A DNA stretch of 64,000 nucleotides, taken from the NCBI GenBank assembly GCA_025642065.1, contig JAODUP010000030.1:1-64000 (forward strand). The letters run 5' to 3'. Positions 31,423 to 43,932 of this stretch are shown here, in pieces (the stretch's first letter is position 1; each line of letters opens with the position of its first letter). This DNA is from Paralvinella palmiformis (taxonomy: Eukaryota > Annelida > Polychaeta > Terebellida > Alvinellidae). The notes under the pieces were generated by a model. It had not been told where the DNA came from, did not search any database, and saw only the letters and a program-made list of their open reading frames with translations. Both the position numbers and the translations under genes were made by a program.

Positions 31423-34400
31423 GTTTGTTGACATTAGATTTCTTATCGATATGCCGTCAGGTGTGAATGTTTATTTGTTGATTAGGTAATAATGTCTTCT
31501 GTTATACTTATTATAATTAGGATATATGTGATTTGTTGACAGTGTGCAGTAATATCGGAACGGGGTTTATCATTATGTCCGCCCGTCTGTCTCTAATCAT
31601 AATGATAATCATACTACTTTAAGTACCTAGTAACTTACTACTAGATCTACTAGTAACTAGTCTACTGACTAGACTCAAGTAGATGTAGATCTATTCTATC
31701 TTAACATATTTGAATTTTATACATATATGACCAGTTCTAGTATGTATAATCCCTCAGATTCCCCATGACCATGTCTATCAATCTAGCTGCCTGTATCTCA
31801 CTGTCTGCCTCCCTCAGAATCGCACTCAGTTCACGCGTATATCTATCTATCTACTTGTTTCCCTGTCAGGCTGGGCATCTCCTCCCCCTATTTATACCCA
31901 GAACGGAACTCCCATAGATGCAATATAATAGACAGGGGAAAGTTGTCGGTTTATTTTTGCTCGAAAAAATTACATGTTATTGAAAATAAATCAAGTTGGG
32001 AACTGTAATATACATTTTATCAATATATAAAATATTATGATAGCCATGATCTCATGATTGGTAAAAGAATGCTTTTATTATATGGTTCAGTGAGTCTGGT
32101 GAAATGGGACCTGCAAATGGACATTCGCTAGATGGCGCAGTTGTGGCGGAAATTGTCTATTGTAATCAATAACATTGTAAATGTAATCAGTTATTATACA
32201 ATGTTTACAAAAGCAATATTATATGGTTTCAACCTTATACCAAACTGTAATTTTTGTATATATTATAATTATTCTATATATTACATAGAACTCACCTGAC
32301 TATAGTCAAGCCATATGTGATGCATCTGGTTGGTGAATGTATATTTCCCAAATATTCAAAATGTCATTTGTAAGATAATGGATTTATATGGAATGTTAGT
32401 GCATTAGTGTGTTATGAATATGGGGGTGTATCTATATCATAAGTCTGTCCAGTCGTGATCTTGTTGTTTAGGCAGCCACTGGTTCATATGGTGGCAATTA
32501 CAGCTAGACAATTGGTGGTTTAATTAGTGGAGTTCACCTTAATGTGGTATTTCTCCAGGCACTGGGTGAATTGATAAATTGGTTAAATCATATGGTTGTG
32601 TGATGTGATTGCAATCAATTTCATGTCTTTATACATATCACATCACCAGATCAATAAAATCTACTTTTATAGATGTCCAGTGTTTTTATTTAGTAGTTAT
32701 ATCAGCATTATATATGTAGCTGAGTGAATAAAGATGAAATATCACATTCATGTTTGTGTGATGTACATTGTATCCATGGGGGTATGTTAAAAATGGCACC
32801 AGAAAAAATTGAGAAATTGGAAATAATTGCACCATTGTTTTTTTGGGGGCACATTTTACTGGATTAAAAAAAATTATTATTTGTATTTTTCTGTGTATTT
32901 CAGTGAAAATAAGTACATGTACATGTGTATTATCAACTTTATTATTCTTTCACACACTAAAAATCTATGGGTAAATCAGACTATTAACTAACTTGCAGTG
33001 TTATTCATTCATATTTACTCATGTACTTGGCTGTCATGTGGATTCAGTTAGTATTCAACAGCATATAAGTCTTTTACTTAAGTTTGGGAAATTGGCAGGT
33101 TGTGCTGAACATGACAAACACAAATGCAAAGTTGTATATTTTAAAAAGAATATTTTTAATGACCCATCTACGTGATAATTAATATCAATTTCATGCCTAA
33201 TCTGCATGTTTTTATTGTTTTTGCTCTGTCTCAGTAACCGTTGTTCACTTTCATAAAATGGAAGTCTATTTCAATGTTTCTACACACTTGTTTTGTTGAC
33301 ATATTTACTCTTCTACTCATCTTTGTTGTTGTTGTTTTGAAAACCCTTTGCTGAATGACTAAATAAGTATTTTCTTTTAACAGAAGGATCCAGATATGCC
33401 TCTTAATGAAGAAGTAATAGCAGAATCATTATCTTTGTTGTGTAAAACTGGAGATGGACTGGCACATGCATATGTACGCTTAGATGTCCACGAAAGGTAT
33501 ATACACACATTATTTGTGCTGTTATCATAATGTGATATACTTTCATGCATGCTTGAGCATTATGATATGCTCCTGGTGTATTATTACTGAGCTTGGCGAG
33601 TGATGTGGGGATGAGTGTTGCTATTTTTACCACTACTTGTGCACATATACTGACGTGAAAGATGAGATCCTTCAGCCATGGCCTAGCCAGGGTTTAAACC
33701 CAGGTGCAATAGATCTATTGCCATTTGCATGACTAGTTAAGCTATGAAGCCTTCCCTGCTCAATGTACTGGTATTATTTGACAACTATGTGATTTGTGTT
33801 AAAACTAGATTTACTGGATAGTTGTTTCATATAAATGATTAAAAAATATATATATAGATAAATAGACATATATACCTTCATACATACATACACACACACA
33901 CACATATATATATATATACATAATTAAATTAATAGAGCCATCCCCTAGGAAACTGATTGGTTTGAGGCAAGCCAACCATTCTAGAGCCCCAGAACCCATG
34001 AAACTTAAAGCCACAGGGCTTAAACAAAAAATGGGTTCCATGGTGATCTCCTTACCTGTGTAAATTATTCAAAATATAATGTACATTATTCTATTATTAT
34101 AAGCATTATATTTTAAAACATCTGTTTTCATTTGTATTGGTTGTGGCTTAGTGTCAAAAAGGTGCTGATAGATTATTTGTATGATAAATAGGTTTCTGTA
34201 TTTGTTTTAACTAGCAGAGTGAACGTAAATATTTAAAATATCAAACTTGATGAATTTTAGGTTAATAATATATTAAATTCTTTTAGTGTTAGGAGGTAAA
34301 TTTAAGCAGATATTATCTTTATAATCTTATTTTTTGGATTAAATCACAAGTAAGATAATATACTATAATAATAGTAATTTTTATATAGCACCTTAATCAA

Positions 34401-34859
34401 TATGTCCTCTAATGCACAAAACACTGAAATCAAAATTGGGTTATGGTTAGAGCAAATCTCCAGTCATTCCTGTGTTTGTGGAATATTTCACTGGGAATAG
34501 TCTTTCAGCCATATGTATCATGTGTACTATGACTATACAAGCCATTTACTCACATAAAAGGTTTGTGACAGGTTTAATCGTGATTACTGCATTTGTGCCC
34601 TCACTTATTTAAATATGAAGTAATTTAATAGTTTAATTTGTCTTAAATAACAGCATCACCCATTGGCATTCACTCATCAGTGAGCAATTAATTAAAAATT
34701 ATTTGTTTCATTATGCAAAACGTTTCTTACCAAAAAGTTAGAAATATTGAGGAGATAGTTCAACAGTTGTGTATCATCAATGTTGTTAGCATGTCCTATA
34801 ATTTAAAGAATAGTTTATTAAAAAAATTGTTTTTAATCTGAACATGATAAAATTGTGTA

Positions 34860-34895
<36 letters not shown>

Positions 34896-37642
34896 TCTTT
34901 AACATCACAATATTTTCTTTTATTCAGAGAGCTGACTGATATCAGTGTGTTGAGTTCATACATACACCTGCGATATGTTGATATATCAAAGAACAATCTA
35001 AGAGATATAAGCTGTTTAAATTCACTGACACATCTTCTGACCCTGAAAGCTGATAACAATAAACTGATCTCGGCTAAACTGGATGAGTTACCTTATCTAC
35101 AAGTGGCAAGCTTTAGTAACAACAGAATTAAAACAACAGAAGGAATTAACCACCCACTGCTAGAACAGCTCTGTCTTAATTGTAAGTGCGTATGTGTGTC
35201 AAAAGTGTAATATGATATTATATCAATTTTTCAGGTCACCATTCGCTAAACCCATTCCCCAATCAGATTTATAAGTATAGGTTTAATTGACTTTCAGTCA
35301 ATGAGCTGACATTAGTGGATGGCTTGGACCCTAATAAGTTGAGCAGGTTACATACATTAGAACTGAGAGGCAACAAGCTGACATCAACTGCTGGAATATG
35401 TCTCCCTAACCTGAAAAATCTCTTCATGGTAAGCTTGAGCGGCTGTCACATTTATCTGTACGTTTGGTTGGAATAACATTTGTTCGGATAGAGTTGGTCA
35501 ATGCACCCTTTGTCTTGATGTAATGATAAGTTTGTTTTACTTGATTTAATTAAGCCCTCAATTAACCGGCATATCTATTAACTGGGTCACAGTTCTCTAA
35601 GCATTACTTGCAAATTTAGCTGAACGTTTTGTTATCTGGACTTTTCGTAAATCATATTGTAATTTGTTTAATGAAGAGTTGACCAGATTTATTATTCCCA
35701 AGCAAGTTAGTTACTAGTCAACATTTGTTTCTGATAACTAAAAAGAATGCTGAGGGGCTATAAAACCTTTTAATGCATTGGAGCTCTAAGGACTTTGCAG
35801 TGCAGTTGTTGGCACACTGTGCTGCAGACCACCAGCCCAGAGTTCATTATTCCACTATTATTGCATTGTCAGACTTGTTAATGTGATTCAGATAAGAAAT
35901 ATTCATGGAAAATATACCCTCTAGTTTACAGTAGCCATTTCACAGACTGTTCTGGCCAAGGTTGTTAAAATAGATTTAAAACTAAAAGATTGTAGAGATG
36001 TTTTGTGAAGACAAAAAAATAGAATGATCTATTTTCTGTGACAGTACCACTTAGATTTAAGTAATTAATTTCAGGCAGCCAATCAGATCACTAAGTTAGA
36101 AGGTCTGGATCAGTTGGAGCATCTTGCTACTCTTCACCTTCGTGACAATCAGCTGGAAAATCTTGATGGCTTCTCTGAAAATATGAAAAATCTGCAATAC
36201 ATTAACCTGAGGTAATAGGTTTATTGTTATGTTTTTTTGTATTTTAGCAAACACATCAGTAGTTATTGATGCCAGGATTTCAAAAATGTTGGTATTATCA
36301 ACATTAATCCATATTCACCTTTTTGTTATTGATTGAGCTTGCTATTCCAGTTTCCTTATTGGAAGCCACAAACAAATTATAGTATTTATACTGGTGGAAT
36401 TAATAGGATCAATTTTGTCAATAATTGTTAAATTGGTAAATTTTATTTATTCTCCTTGAGAAAAATCACTTGTTTTTTTTTGGTATTATTAAATAATATA
36501 TTTTTTTCCTTTATTGAGAATATTCAAATCAAATATAACTGTTTCTCCCTTAAATTGATCCTGTCATATTTTTGAAGAAGTGTAGTAAAAAGTTTGTTGT
36601 TTCTCAATGAAATTATACTTCTGAATGATGTATGTAACCTATCTTACTTCCGGTACCATATTATGTTAATATTACAGAGGAAATAACATCACGGATATGA
36701 AACAAATAAAAAAATTAATGGTCTTACCACTACTTCGAGCTGTTGCTTTGTCTGGTGAGTGATACATTCATTGTTCATATTCATGTAACAGTGTCACTAA
36801 CAAATGTTTATCATTATTTGAATGTTATTTGTTTAAAATGCACACCGGTTTTAAAATAGATATATCTAATAACAGATTTTTTAAAATCACATCACAACTG
36901 AAATTACAGCTGGATGGAGAATATTCAAATCAGCTATTAATTGTTATTTTAAATAAACAAGATTTTGTTGTTGCATCTTATATACAGGCATTGCATGATC
37001 ATGAAGATCTAAAACAAATTACTTGTATAATTAAAGTTAACAATTTTATTTGGAAAGATTATGAAAATATAGTCTTTAATCTGTTTTTGTGTCTTTATTG
37101 GAGAGGAGGGGGAGTATTCTTGACAAACTGTAGCTAATTATATAAAATCAATCAGAATTATTTATTTTAGATATTGTGATATTTTATAGATAATCCCATT
37201 GCTGATGAAGATGACTACAGAATGGAAGTTCTGATCGCATTAAGGAGGATAGAAAGATTGGACAAAGATGAATATACAGATGAGGAAAGACAGGAAGCTC
37301 AGGACACGTATGAGACAAGACGCCAGGAAGAACTCGCTGCTGCTGCTGTAGAGGTAACTGTTGAGTGGTACAACTATTTCCCATAATAATGTTCTAAGAA
37401 ACCATTTACGACCCATCACTTATCTTTTGTGTGAAGCTTTACCTACCTCATTTGGGGCATTTTATCACATAGCAGCTTTTCATGATTCCTCCTAGTAAGG
37501 GCACTTTACTAAGCCTAATCTTTGTCAAATAAAGTACCATTTACCATAATTAATGACATATTCTATTGCAATTCATTTATTTCAGCAACCAGAAGAAGTT
37601 GCAGGTTCAGAGAATGAAGTAGTAGTTGAAGATGAATCTTAG
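31303..37642 (+). CDS. LRRC23: LRRC23, radial spoke leucine-rich repeat protein, 8 exons
   Basis: Axonemal protein of the radial spoke 3 head region, needed for normal ciliary and sperm motility in vertebrates. Exons: 31303-31422, 33384-33496, 34928-35181, 35298-35428, 36075-36211, 36678-36754, 37190-37353, 37586-37642. All junctions are GT-AG with matching phases, giving 350 residues against 343 in human. The protein starts with a Glu-rich acidic tail (residues 1-40), then LSLLCKTGDGLAHAYVRLDV, then about eight leucine-rich repeats (SSYIHLRYVDISKNNL..., LEHLATLHLRDNQL..., LQYINLRGNNI...). It closes with an LRR cap (DNPIADEDDYRMEVL...) and a Glu/Gln-rich C-terminus. The ATG sits in a good context (acgATGG) with an X-box-like site about 115-130 bases upstream, fitting a cilia gene. 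Confidence 0.97.
33384..33496 (+). CDS. LRRC23: LRRC23 exon 2
   Basis: Acceptor ttttaacag, donor gaaag/gtatat. Encodes the conserved SLLCKTGDGLAHAYVRLDVHE segment. Confidence 0.95.
33600..33752 (-). mobile_element. SINE family A, old diverged copy
   Basis: The order tgtgcaca, gatgagatccttcagccatgg, gggtttaaaccc and tagttaagcta matches the family body, B box and A box with many substitutions. Lies in LRRC23 intron 2. Confidence 0.5.
33876..33918. repeat. (CATA)n(CA)n(TA)n microsatellite
   Basis: LRRC23 intron 2. A further (TA)n tract at 34862-34892 lies 36 bases before exon 3. Confidence 0.9.
34460..34530. repeat. Possible dispersed repeat shared with 38455-38520
   Basis: Both have cctgtgtttgtgg, then a ttc-rich spacer, then tctctcagccgtatgt-like and a gtgta stretch. 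Short and diverged. Confidence 0.3.
34928..35181 (+). CDS. LRRC23: LRRC23 exon 3
   Basis: Acceptor tattcag, donor aatt/gtaagt. Encodes ELTDISVLSSYIHLRYVDIS onward, the first three leucine-rich repeats. Confidence 0.96.
35298..35428 (+). CDS. LRRC23: LRRC23 exon 4
   Basis: Acceptor gactttcag, donor ttcatg/gtaagc. Encodes LTLVDGLDPNKLSRLHTLEL and the repeat that follows. Confidence 0.95.
36075..36211 (+). CDS. LRRC23: LRRC23 exon 5
   Basis: Acceptor aatttcag, donor ctgag/gtaata. Encodes QITKLEGLDQLEHLATLHLR and NLQYINLR. Confidence 0.95.
36678..36754 (+). CDS. LRRC23: LRRC23 exon 6
   Basis: Acceptor atattacag, donor tctg/gtgagt. Encodes GNNITDMKQIKKLMVLPLLR, one repeat. Confidence 0.93.
37190..37353 (+). 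CDS. LRRC23: LRRC23 exon 7
   Basis: Acceptor attttatag, donor gtagag/gtaact. Encodes the cap DNPIADEDDYRMEVLIALRR and a charged helix of the YTDEERQEAQ type. Confidence 0.95.
37586..37642 (+). CDS. LRRC23: LRRC23 exon 8 with stop
   Basis: Acceptor tatttcag. Encodes 18 mainly acidic residues (QPEEVAGSENEVVVEDES), then TAG. The 3' UTR follows, with ATTAAA at 37825-37830 and AATAAA at 38176-38181 as candidate polyadenylation signals. Confidence 0.88.
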   Translation, partial: QPEEVAGSENEVVVEDES

Positions 37643-38710
37643 CTTCAACTGTGAATAATCTAGATGCATGTAAATGAGAAATATATCACCAAATTTAGTT
37701 TTGGAATTTTCTATCAAGAAGAGCAGAATGTGTAATATAGCTTCAAGCCATCTGTGATATAATGTAAAATTTTACTGAATGATATTCAGTCAACCGATGA
37801 AATAATTGTTTGATGTAGTAATGGATTAAATATATTTTACAATAGACTGTATAGCGGTCTTATGTGGAAGCAATTATGTCAAAAAACTGGATTAAATTAA
37901 TTCTGACATTGTCATATTGCTGATAAGCTCTGATTTAATAGACTTTTAATATATATTTTTATTAAATTATTTATACCTGTTGTATATTTGTTTAAAGGAT
38001 AAATTTATATCATATATTTGGTGATTTTTTTAAAGGTTTTTGTTTCCATAAACGTACACAATAACACATCACAGTAATCACAGTGCACTTAAAATCATCC
38101 AGCATCAATTATTATTTTGGTCTACAATATGTTAGATTATATGTTAACTGTAATATAATTCACTCTATTTTCGATAATAAATCAGGATTCTTTTTATTTG
38201 GAAAAAACATGTATTTAGTTCTGGAATACATTTCATCTCCTGATGGGAAAACCAGTCTTTGTTTGTTAAATTGGTGTTACAATTAATAAACAACTGTATT
38301 ATTTATGTTTTAGCATCTTCACTTCCAAAAGCGTATTTAATACATTTTATATGAACAATATTTTGTACAAAGAGCCACTGCTTTAGGAATATTTCATAAT
38401 TAATAATTCCTATCCACTAACATCCATACTGTCTCACTCACTCCTATTTTTGACATACCTGTGTTTGTGGGATTTCTTTCCCTAGGTACTCGTCTCTCAG
38501 CCGTGTGTTTTCGGTGTAAAGAGCACCGAGACTCAACAACTGGACTCTACACCTATTTATACCTGCATGGTGTCTAAGTCTATAGTTGTTATGTTAATGT
38601 TGCATTGATCTATCAGTGATTACTCCATGGGAAGAGATATAGACTATCTGAAGTGATTAATGAGTCTAAACATCACTCTTCCATAAATGTCTAAGAAATA
38701 CGTTCATGAA

Positions 38711-38945
38711 GGTGTCCTGTGTGAGTTTCGGTGATATAGCGGTTAAGTATTTTGTGGTTTTGCTCAGACCCCCAAGGATCGCAGGTTCAATCCCATCAAG
38801 AGGTCAAAACGTTTTCAAGGAATAATTTCTCGACTAAACATCGTGAGTGGCTGACCACTTTAAATGGTCCTGCCGTCTCCACTGAATTTTTTTTTTAAAG
38901 GGGACGTTAAAGACCCAATGAGGATGCCTCCATGGGCTAACTGGT
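38711..38945 (+). mobile_element. tRNA-derived SINE (family B), 3'-truncated
   Basis: The head has an A-box-like gatatagcggttaag and a B box ggttcaatccc. The central segment includes gccgtctccactgaatt and ggggacgttaaa, shared with 58632-58922. It abuts the LINE fragment that begins at 38954. Confidence 0.65.
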
Positions 38946-38953
38946 AGTGTGTT

Positions 38954-39255
38954 TCAAATATTAGCATCGCCAAGACGGGAGCTTACTTTACACTTGGAAT
39001 TGATAATTTCCATAATATCAAACAGATTAGAGGAAGATAAATCAGCACATTGTGGAATGCTGGGTCTATAAACGACGCCAACGATTATATTCTCTTGAGA
39101 TTCATTTTCCACTTCGATAAATAGTGATTCATAAACATGTGGAATAAATACCCTCAAACCTTCTCTAATTTTAAAGCTATTCGATTGCTTTATAAATAGA
39201 CCCACACCTCTACCATCATCGTTTCTAAGTGCGTCATAACATTGTGATATCCAGA
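38954..39255 (-). mobile_element. LINE endonuclease fragment
   Basis: Minus-strand frame reads YDALRNDDGRGVGLFIKQ, then IREGLRVFIPHVYES and IIVGVVYRPSIPQCADLSSS, typical of the N-terminal half of an APE endonuclease of CR1-like LINEs. Both ends are missing. Confidence 0.7.
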
Positions 39256-39545
39256 AAGAACGATGCGGGAGTCTATCGGCACGAATACCCCACTCACTCC
39301 AAATGAAAAGTCCTTGTTATGAATGTCCGAAAAAAGATTATGGAACAGAAACACCTTAACACACTACTTTGGCCTTAATTTCCTTCTAAGACGGAAGGTC
39401 AGAAAGGCCCGATCTGACCAATAGGTTAGTTACGTTCAGTCCTGAAGGTGGTTGTTTTCGGACCTTTGATCCTTGAACCCTCATTTACCAGAAGGCAGTG
39501 GCTGATGGGTCAACCCTGGAGGAGGATGTTGCTTTGGGTGACATA

Positions 39546-40920
39546 ATTGGAGAGAAGCAACTGTCCTACCTATTCCAAAACCAGGATAAGATAATACAAA
39601 TCCATCCAATTATCGCCCTGCTGCCCTTACCAGTTGTATTTATAAAACTTGGACTGCTTGGTAAATGATAGATTAGTATGGTTTTGAGAAACAAACGCTA
39701 TACTGACAGAGTACTGAGAGGCTTTAGGAAAAATCGATCAACTATTTATCTAGTCGAGAAGCACTTAATTAACTGGAGCACATGCTGGCAATATTGTTTT
39801 TATTTATTCAGAGAAGGCATATGATCCAACTTGGAAGCTTGGCATCATGAGATACCGTCATGATGCAGGGTTGAGAGGCCGGATGCCATTGTTCATATCC
39901 AACCTCCCGAAATAAAAAAATAAAAATGTCAGAAGGCTCTCAACCTTCTGAAAGTAGTATCGCATGTGGCCCAGGGAACTTATCGCAAAGTGTTGTTAAG
40001 GCTTTACATGTCCCTAGTTCGATCCAAAGTGCATTATGGATGCGTTGTATATGGATCAGCACGACCATCATTTGTTAAAACATTGGATAAAATCAAGGAT
40101 TAAGGTTATGCATGGGAGCTTTCCGTACATATCCAATGGCAACTATGTTGAAGCCAGTGAACCATCATTGAACAATAGACGTGAGAAATTGTCATTTTAA
40201 TATGCACTTAAACTAAACTAAAATCCTCAAAACCCAACACATTTCATCCCAATTTGACGATTACCTTTGAAAACAAACCAAGTGAAATGCCTACCTTTGG
40301 AATACGTATTCAACAATTATTTAACAATATAAATTTCAACCATACAGCGACTAATATTATTCATGCAAGAACAAAATGAAAAATTACGATTCCTATTATA
40401 CGATACAATCTCCATTCATAAAAAAAGGAAAACAGACAAACCCAAATATATTCATTACCAAATTTGCAGAAATTAAACATGAATACCTAGTGAGTACCGC
40501 TGCTGTAATGACTAGATGCTGTCTGACAGAACGTCTACCTGCTGAAACATCCATTTTCTTCGCTGAACTTCGAGCCATTTTACTGACCTTCAAATATATA
40601 GATAGACCAATCCATAATAAATTTGTCATTTGCACCGATTCATTATCCAGCCTCCAAGCAATTGGAGGTCTATAACTGGACAATAGTATTATTTTTGAAA
40701 TCGCTAACAAATACGTACACAAACATTACTAACGGGGAAAGGGGTACTATATTCTGTTGGTTGCCAAGTCACATGACTATAGAGGGAAACAGAAAAGCTA
40801 ATGGTACTGCTAAACAGGCGCATTGGGTTAACGTTTCAAGAAACAAATCATCCCACTCAAACTTTAGACAGACAATAAGATCTTACCACAATAACAAAAT
40901 GGCGGCAACATTGGGATGAG
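39546..40920 (+). mobile_element. Decayed I-superfamily LINE with RNase H domain
   Basis: Reading across frames gives WREATVLPIPKPG, NYRPAALTSCIYKT, SEKAYDPTWKLGIMR, GLRGRMPLFISNL, SLVRSKVHYGCVVYGSARPS and GAFRTYPMATML. An RNase H domain follows (AETSIFFAELRAI, FVICTDSLSSLQAI, LPSHMTIEGNRKANGTAKQA). The order RT then RNase H places it with I/Nimb-type elements. Many frame breaks. Confidence 0.8.
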
Positions 40921-41509
40921 AAAATTTCCAATAACTTTCATTGTGCGAAACCAGTCCTTCAATAATGGCTTACTGGAAGCCTAAAAAGACGAGAAGTATT
41001 AGTTTTATCACGTGCACACATAGGACATTCCTAGGTTATACCCAAGTATTTGTTGGCAGGGGAGGTTATGTTCCCCCCCCCCGTTTCGTATTTCAAACAC
41101 ATATTCCTACACTGTGTTCTAGTTTAGAAGATCTTTTTAGGGATATTAATCCAAGGGTAATATACGTAAATTTTTACAAGAAGTTGGTCTTTACAATTTA
41201 TTTTAACGCAGAATGTTATATATGTTAAATTGTGTATTGGTAGAAGCTGCCCTTGGTTATTTTTATTGGATTGTCTTCTTTCACACTGATTGCAAAACAA
41301 ATATGTTTATAAGATAATATTCTTTCTTCTAATCTTTTTGTGTGTTTATATGGATGATTCAATAACAAATTAAACAAGGTAAACGCTGGATGTATCCACG
41401 TTATGGATTTATCAATGTTATTATCCGTGTATTCAAAATATGTGTTTGAACATGATATTAAAACACCAATCATCATTTGAACAGGATATTAAATACAATA
41501 GTACAAAAA

Positions 41510-41830
41510 ATAACGTTATGATATTTAGTTGTAAAAGGTTTTAAGATAACACATTCAGAACATTGTGCAAATGGTGAAACATTACCACGGGTTATTAAGT
41601 GCAAATATCTTGGGCAGATTATCACAGACCGTTGTCCAGCAATTTGAAAATAAAGGTTTCTGATTTACGCATCTTCATGTATCTGATCACTTGTTACTAG
41701 CAGCTACCGTACTATGATAAAAGTCCAATTTAAGGCACAAATGAAAACATTGCTACATAAGACATCATCACTATTTGGCTTCATTGATATACAAAGTTAT
41801 ATCAATTATAGGATGTAACCGATCTTTCGA
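41510..41830 (+). mobile_element. Possible LINE remnant (RT thumb region)
   Basis: Short match of the KCKYLGQIITDRCP type near 41600-41640, preceded by a VMIFS-like segment, as in the RT-thumb region of LINE ORF2. The rest is too decayed. Confidence 0.33.
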
Positions 41831-41949
41831 TCGTACAGGAGCATGCTGGTCTATCAGCTTGGTTATGTTACGTACGGAGTCAAGACTTAACTTCTTTTAC
41901 CAATCTTTAGGTTATGTTTAATTTAACCGAGACTCCACCGATACGAATA

Positions 41950-42235
41950 CATTCTGATACTTTATGCGCTCGATCAGGGAAATATTGCAGTATTTTTAGA
42001 TCAGTCGTCTGCATTTGACACTATCAGCCAAGAGATGCTTCTAAGTCGACTTCGACACGCATTCTATGTAACTAGTGGCCTGATCATATCTTCTTAATCG
42101 TCACCAGATAGTCATTATAAATGGCCATTCATCTAGTCTTGACTTTCTGGAGTTTTAGTGTGTCCCAGGGTCCATTCCTCGGCGCTACCTGGTATCTAAT
42201 ATATACCAAGATGCAAGGTGATCAGAAGTTATGGG
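41950..42235 (+). mobile_element. LINE reverse transcriptase fragment
   Basis: Contains IAVFLDQSSAFDTISQEML, LSRLRHAF, VIINGHSS and a decayed SVLGPxxYLIYT block: the palm region of a LINE RT with frameshifts. The SINE at 42298 lies just downstream. Confidence 0.65.
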
Positions 42236-42297
42236 CTGGCATATTATTTGTAGATTGATGGAATTTAAGCTTATCTTTCTTTCACTACACAACATCT

Positions 42298-42475
42298 CCG
42301 TGGTCTAGTTGGTAGCGCGTTGGATCACGTATCACTACCACCTAAGCTCGAACCTCGGCGTGGGCATATCTGAAGGTTGTTTCATCTTTGACTTGGCGTC
42401 ATTACCTTTGGAGGTGGCGCGGGCCCATTTAGCCTAACATGTGCACAAAAGTGGCCGTAAAACATCGATCATCAT
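42298..42475 (+). mobile_element. SINE family A, plus-strand copy
   Basis: Begins ccgtggtctagttggtagcg, with B-box-like gctcgaacctc, the gtggccgtaaaacatc body end and an atcatc tail. A 10-base flank repeat with one mismatch (cacaacatct at 42288-42297, cacaagatct at 42476-42485). Confidence 0.82.
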
Positions 42476-43135
42476 CACAAGATCTTACCGATTAGAATCG
42501 TTTTATCCAAATACAGGGAAATCTTCCTGGAATATAATATAAAATGGAAAGAATTAAATATGCTATAGCTCATGTCGGAGCATGACGTAAACAAGAACCG
42601 GCTTCAACGAGGAGCACACCATAATATGGTCATGGAACTACAGTTTGATGGTGAGAAATTCCAACTATACTTCAGGTTGACCAGAGAATCTAAAATCCCG
42701 CCAAATTGTTCGGGAAAACCTGCCCCTGGCGTCATATTTTAGATTCCCCCATCCGGTTTTTGTCGTCCGATTCCCTACAGTTTGCCGTATCCGCGCCGAT
42801 ACGTAGCCGCATGATGATTCGTATGCTGTACCCGCACATATGGAAGCGCCCTCGTCCGTTTACATACCGTTCCATTTTTGCCGTGTCAGCGTGACACATA
42901 ACGCATATATTGAATCTTAGCTTAAGCCGATTTATATTTACGTTACATCTTCTACATTGATATGCCGTAACACTCACTACATCTTGTCATTATAGTCTAT
43001 ATTTCTATTTTAGTCGTTTTATTGCTAATAATTATTAAGGACATTATATAAGGTTGTACATAATACAATTATCTTTCTAAACTCATTTAATTGTATTAAT
43101 TATAAAAATATGTTATGTCTATATAATAATTATGC

Positions 43136-43161
43136 ATGATGATGATGATGATGATGATGAT
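43136..43161. repeat. (GAT)n microsatellite, possible SINE tail
   Basis: About eight GAT units, the same tail motif as SINE family A, but no SINE body beside it. Confidence 0.85.
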
Positions 43162-43708
43162 AAGAAATACCTTTGATAAATTATGTTATTAGCAAGCCTG
43201 GAATATTGACACAGTTCACATTTGGACGCAGCTGATAATCAGTCACAGGTTTACAGTTAATTACCAATTACAACTTACAGCTATATACAACTGACAGTTA
43301 CACAATGTGTCTATAGATCTCTAGTTGTTTTTGTCAATAAAGCGCTTAACTTCTGAACGTTTGTAGGCTGGAATCTTTCAGCGAGTTTAATACCCGCTAA
43401 TCCATGGATTAAAAACAGCCTACACGTACCTGTCGGCCTTAGCTTACCTAATCTGATTAACGAGAGAATTGTTTATTTTTCTTCTCGGCTAACAATTTGG
43501 TTATTTCCTTAGCGGCTGTTCAAACTGACGTTGGCTAGAAGAATCCCGTCCCATTCTACTGCAAAGCCATCGATCCCGAGGGTAGAACCGGTCGAGAAGA
43601 ATGCTACGGGTTCAAAAGATGGCCTAGGATTTTAAGGGATACGCTAGTGGATCTGTTGTTGATTTCTAGCTGGTTTATTATCCAGTAAAATACGGTAAAC
43701 CTTTGACG

Positions 43709-43932
43709 ATGGAACATTGGCAGAAAAGGCATTTCATTCCACGAGTAAAATCTGCAAATATTCCGTCGCTCAGAGTGGATTATCCCAGGTTTCCTTCATC
43801 TTTGGCCGGTAGCAGCCATCGCAGTGCGTACACCAAGACCATAGAATGCCAACAGAGTTCGAAGAACCAAAACAGAGAATTGAAAAGAAGTAAAGTGTGC
43901 AACATTTATTTTAGACCGCTGGGAGATAAAGC
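43709..43932 (+). CDS. Unknown gene, exon 1
   Basis: Begins MEHWQKRHFIPRVKSANIPS and ends FRPLGDKA at a strong donor (aaagc/gtaagt). 74 codons plus two bases. Confidence 0.62.

Noticed and set aside
36829..37137. Plus-strand frame of 102 codons
   Set aside because: Falls inside LRRC23 intron 6; AT-rich and without similarity.
42700..42980. GC-richer stretch with an 81-codon minus-strand frame
   Set aside because: No domain or repeat ends could be defined; probably a decayed repeat.
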